From positions 143,524-207,523 of the forward strand of contig NZ_JAIGNN010000003.1 in assembly GCF_019711565.1 (NCBI RefSeq): a DNA stretch of 64,000 nucleotides. Reading direction: 5' to 3'. Source of the DNA: Qipengyuania proteolytica. Its GTDB lineage: Bacteria; Pseudomonadota; Alphaproteobacteria; Sphingomonadales; Sphingomonadaceae. The stretch's first letter is position 1. Each line of letters begins with the position of its first letter. Shown piece by piece: positions 62,392 to 64,000 of the stretch. The notes under the pieces were generated by a model. That model worked only from the letters and a program-made list of their open reading frames with translations, ran no database searches and was not told where the DNA came from. A program made the translations under genes and the position numbers.

Positions 62392-62640
62392 CTAAGCGTC
62401 AGGCGCGCGGGAGATATGCTGGTTGACCGCCTGCAGTCCGGCAATGCAGGTGCGCAGCCGCGCCTTGCGCAGCAGCGCCGTGTTGCTGCGCGTCAGCAGC
62501 ATCACCAGTTCGCGCGTATCGTCATCTTCCTGCGCGAGGGCCGACGACGGCTCGACCTCCGCCCTCGCCTCGTCGAGAGATGCCTGTGCCATCGCGTCGA
62601 TGGTATCGAGCATCTCGGCGTGCCTGAGTATCTCTTCCAT
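62392..62640 (-). CDS. Small helical protein of unknown function in the RiPP-like operon
   Basis: An 82-residue protein, predicted all-helical with an acidic middle (ALAQEDDDTREL) and a basic C-terminal part (LLRKARLRTCIAGLQ). No family recognised. It lies between the oxygenase (17 nt) and radical SAM (14 nt) genes, so it is probably co-transcribed. It might be a second substrate, a peptide-binding accessory protein or an immunity factor; nothing in the sequence decides. Confidence 0.55.
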   Translation of the reverse strand: MEEILRHAEMLDTIDAMAQASLDEARAEVEPSSALAQEDDDTRELVMLLTRSNTALLRKARLRTCIAGLQAVNQHISRAPDA

Positions 62641-62657
62641 GGCCTGTCCCGCGATTG

Positions 62658-63371
62658 TCAGAGGTAGAAGCCGGCGAGGGCCAAGCGCATGTTCTCGCCG
62701 GCGAGCGGCGATACCGTGTTGATCGCGTGCAGCACCTTGGGGCGCATCACGACCAGCCGGTTGGGCTTCGGCGCGATGAAGGTGCCGATGCCGCCGGCAA
62801 CATGCGAAGGCGGATAGAGACCGGTCCCCTGAGAAAATGCGAGGTCGATCGTATTCTCGCCGGGCTCGTGCAAACGCTCGTCGTTGAGGATCATGAGTTC
62901 GCCGCCCCAGTTTCCCCGCCATTCCTTGTGCAGGTAATAGGAGAAAGCGCCGCGATATTCGGCCCCTTCGCCGATGTCCTCGTGCCACGGAAGTGCCCAG
63001 CCTGCGCGGTAGAGATAGGCCGCCAGGACATATTTCAGCGACTCCTTGTCGATCCCCAGGAAATCGGTGATCACATCGCGATGGCGTTCGACGGACGCAA
63101 AGAAGAGGTCATACGACGTGCCGGTCGGATAGGCCGGACCGGGCTTGCCGGTTTCGCCATAGGACTTCGGGCCGGTCAACAGCGACATCCCCGACAGGGG
63201 GTGCCAGACCTTGTTCCATTCGAAGGAATTTTCGTAGAAGAAAGTGTCACGCATGACGTGGCGGTGCAACTCATCCCGTTCCTGCGGGACGACGACATCG
63301 TCGATAACCAGATAACCGAAGTCATCATTTGTGCGAATCGCAACGCTTTTATCTTCAATGATTTGCGTCAT
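62658..63371 (-). CDS. 2-oxoglutarate/Fe(II)-dependent oxygenase (prolyl-4-hydroxylase type)
   Basis: A 237-residue protein with the facial triad His130-x-Asp132 (PWHED), His215 (KVLHAINTV) and the 2OG-binding Arg229 (NMRLALAGFY). RGNWGGELMILND is the typical core sheet segment. It should hydroxylate a peptide or amino acid. ATG 63371 has AAGGGG eight bases upstream; a 94-residue extension to 63653 would be AT-rich and does not look like coding sequence. It is the first gene of the minus-strand arm. Confidence 0.82.
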   Translation of the reverse strand: MTQIIEDKSVAIRTNDDFGYLVIDDVVVPQERDELHRHVMRDTFFYENSFEWNKVWHPLSGMSLLTGPKSYGETGKPGPAYPTGTSYDLFFASVERHRDVITDFLGIDKESLKYVLAAYLYRAGWALPWHEDIGEGAEYRGAFSYYLHKEWRGNWGGELMILNDERLHEPGENTIDLAFSQGTGLYPPSHVAGGIGTFIAPKPNRLVVMRPKVLHAINTVSPLAGENMRLALAGFYL

Positions 63372-64000
63372 TATTGCGACCCCTTCATCGATTATGGTTA
63401 CAGCAGCAAGCGATTCATCGGATTTTCGTACCGATTTAATAGGTACAAACAGATCGAATGTTTGCAACCCCAAAAATCTCGATTCCACAATGGATGAAAT
63501 GCAGGTTTCGCCTGTTATATGAATTCGATTATTTACACCAAACCTATAGTTATATCTACAGATTACTATTAGCATTATTTTAAGGTTACTTCCTTCTTCG
63601 TACATTCCAATTTCTTCTTTAAAACCGCCGCCGGACCACAAAACTCCCGTCATCAGATGATATCTCAGCGTCTAACGATCCGATTTTGGCTCTTCGGGCA
63701 GAGCCAAATCGAACACGAGATGCAGATTTGGGAAGTCTGAATGGGGCATTGAGAGCGGTCCTGCTCACGCTGACCCATGGAATCCGGAATTTACCCTGAC
63801 GCCGAGATGAGAAGCGCGCGTCGGCGCGACTTAGGTACCGCTCGCCACTACCAACCCTGCTGAAGTCGAGAAGAGTTCACGATCGCCTGCTCTCGACAAG
63901 GCATCGATGTTCAAATGATGGTGCCAGAAGAGGCACCGAACCCTGACGCTCTTGTTTATGCCGCATTGGCCATCTTCACCTTGATGCGGTGGACGGTCCC
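63372..64000. promoter_or_regulatory. AT-rich promoter region and right edge of the island
   Basis: No confident gene. 63372-63650 is the most AT-rich stretch of the window and must hold the promoter of the minus-strand RiPP-like operon. It contains the inverted repeat GTACC-9 nt-GGTAC at 63428-63446. A hairpin at 63685-63708 (TTTGGCTCT, TCGGGC, AGAGCCAAA) and another at 63920-63937 (GGTGCC, AGAAGA, GGCACC) lie beyond. At the far edge a minus-strand frame (63956-64000) ends in KVKMANAA and continues past the window; its identity is unknown. Confidence 0.4.

Noticed and set aside
63372..63653. 94-residue N-terminal extension of the 2OG oxygenase
   Set aside because: Very AT-rich, no ribosome-binding site at 63653, and the conserved domain plus a good site at 63371 make the shorter protein complete.

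Overview
The window is high-GC alphaproteobacterial chromosome. Gene order and family content fit Sphingomonadales, most likely an Erythrobacter-like member of the Erythrobacteraceae. Pointers are rpsT upstream of dnaA, an rpmH-rnpA-yidD-yidC-engB string not adjacent to dnaA, a UPF0262 gene next to dnaB, a small secreted protein resembling the Caulobacter CC_3452 family, and clustered GANTC (CcrM-type) sites in front of dnaA. The genus is inferred from protein resemblance, not proven. No rRNA, tRNA, CRISPR array, prophage or intact insertion sequence was seen.

Layout. 1-8.8 kb: truncated class A penicillin-binding protein, msrB, rpsT, dnaA, a DUF983 protein with a MoeB/ThiF-type enzyme, a sirtuin, dapB, a K+ channel and endonuclease III. 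8.8-13.5 kb: dicarboxylate symporter, a palindromic repeat element, dapE, S1/P1 nuclease, GST and a VOC protein. 13.5-16.3 kb: a four-gene co-directional cluster of unknown function (cupredoxin-fold protein, two proteins without recognised family, a tiny membrane peptide). 16.3-19.6 kb: the engB-yidC-yidD-rnpA-rpmH string. 19.7-30.9 kb: ClpP/crotonase-like secreted protein, ComM, a lipoprotein serpin, TonB-like protein, HxlR regulator, HAD phosphatase, rpmJ, galE, M14 carboxypeptidase and small secreted proteins. 30.9-43 kb: tandem amidohydrolases (one lacking its metal ligands), LD-carboxypeptidase, cdd, GH25, dnaB, a phospholipase-D-like protein, rpoZ, DUF3667 and ftsH. 43-53 kb: a HupE / PPIase / DUF3604 operon, ExoD, an acyl-CoA block (MaoC, aldehyde dehydrogenase, CaiB, enoyl-CoA hydratase, CitE-like lyase) and an aldose epimerase.

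53.1-63.7 kb is an accessory island with AT-richer flanks that looks like an undescribed RiPP (ribosomally made, post-translationally modified peptide) locus. The minus-strand arm reads, in transcription order: 2-oxoglutarate/Fe(II) oxygenase, an 82-residue helical protein, a B12-binding radical SAM enzyme of the RiPP-maturation type 1 kind, ABC permease, ABC ATPase, a 100-residue cysteine-free candidate precursor, a strong hairpin, and a class III/IV lanthipeptide-synthetase-like protein that has lyase and kinase domains but no LanC cyclase. The plus-strand arm carries an ABC exporter, a glycosyltransferase-like protein and a PF10118-type helical metalloprotein. Together they suggest a peptide whose Ser/Thr-rich hydrophobic tail is phosphorylated and eliminated to dehydro-residues without lanthionine rings, further modified by radical SAM and oxygenase chemistry, and exported. 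This is inference from domains and gene order.

All coordinates and motifs come from reading the sequence; family assignments are from motif recognition without database searching.
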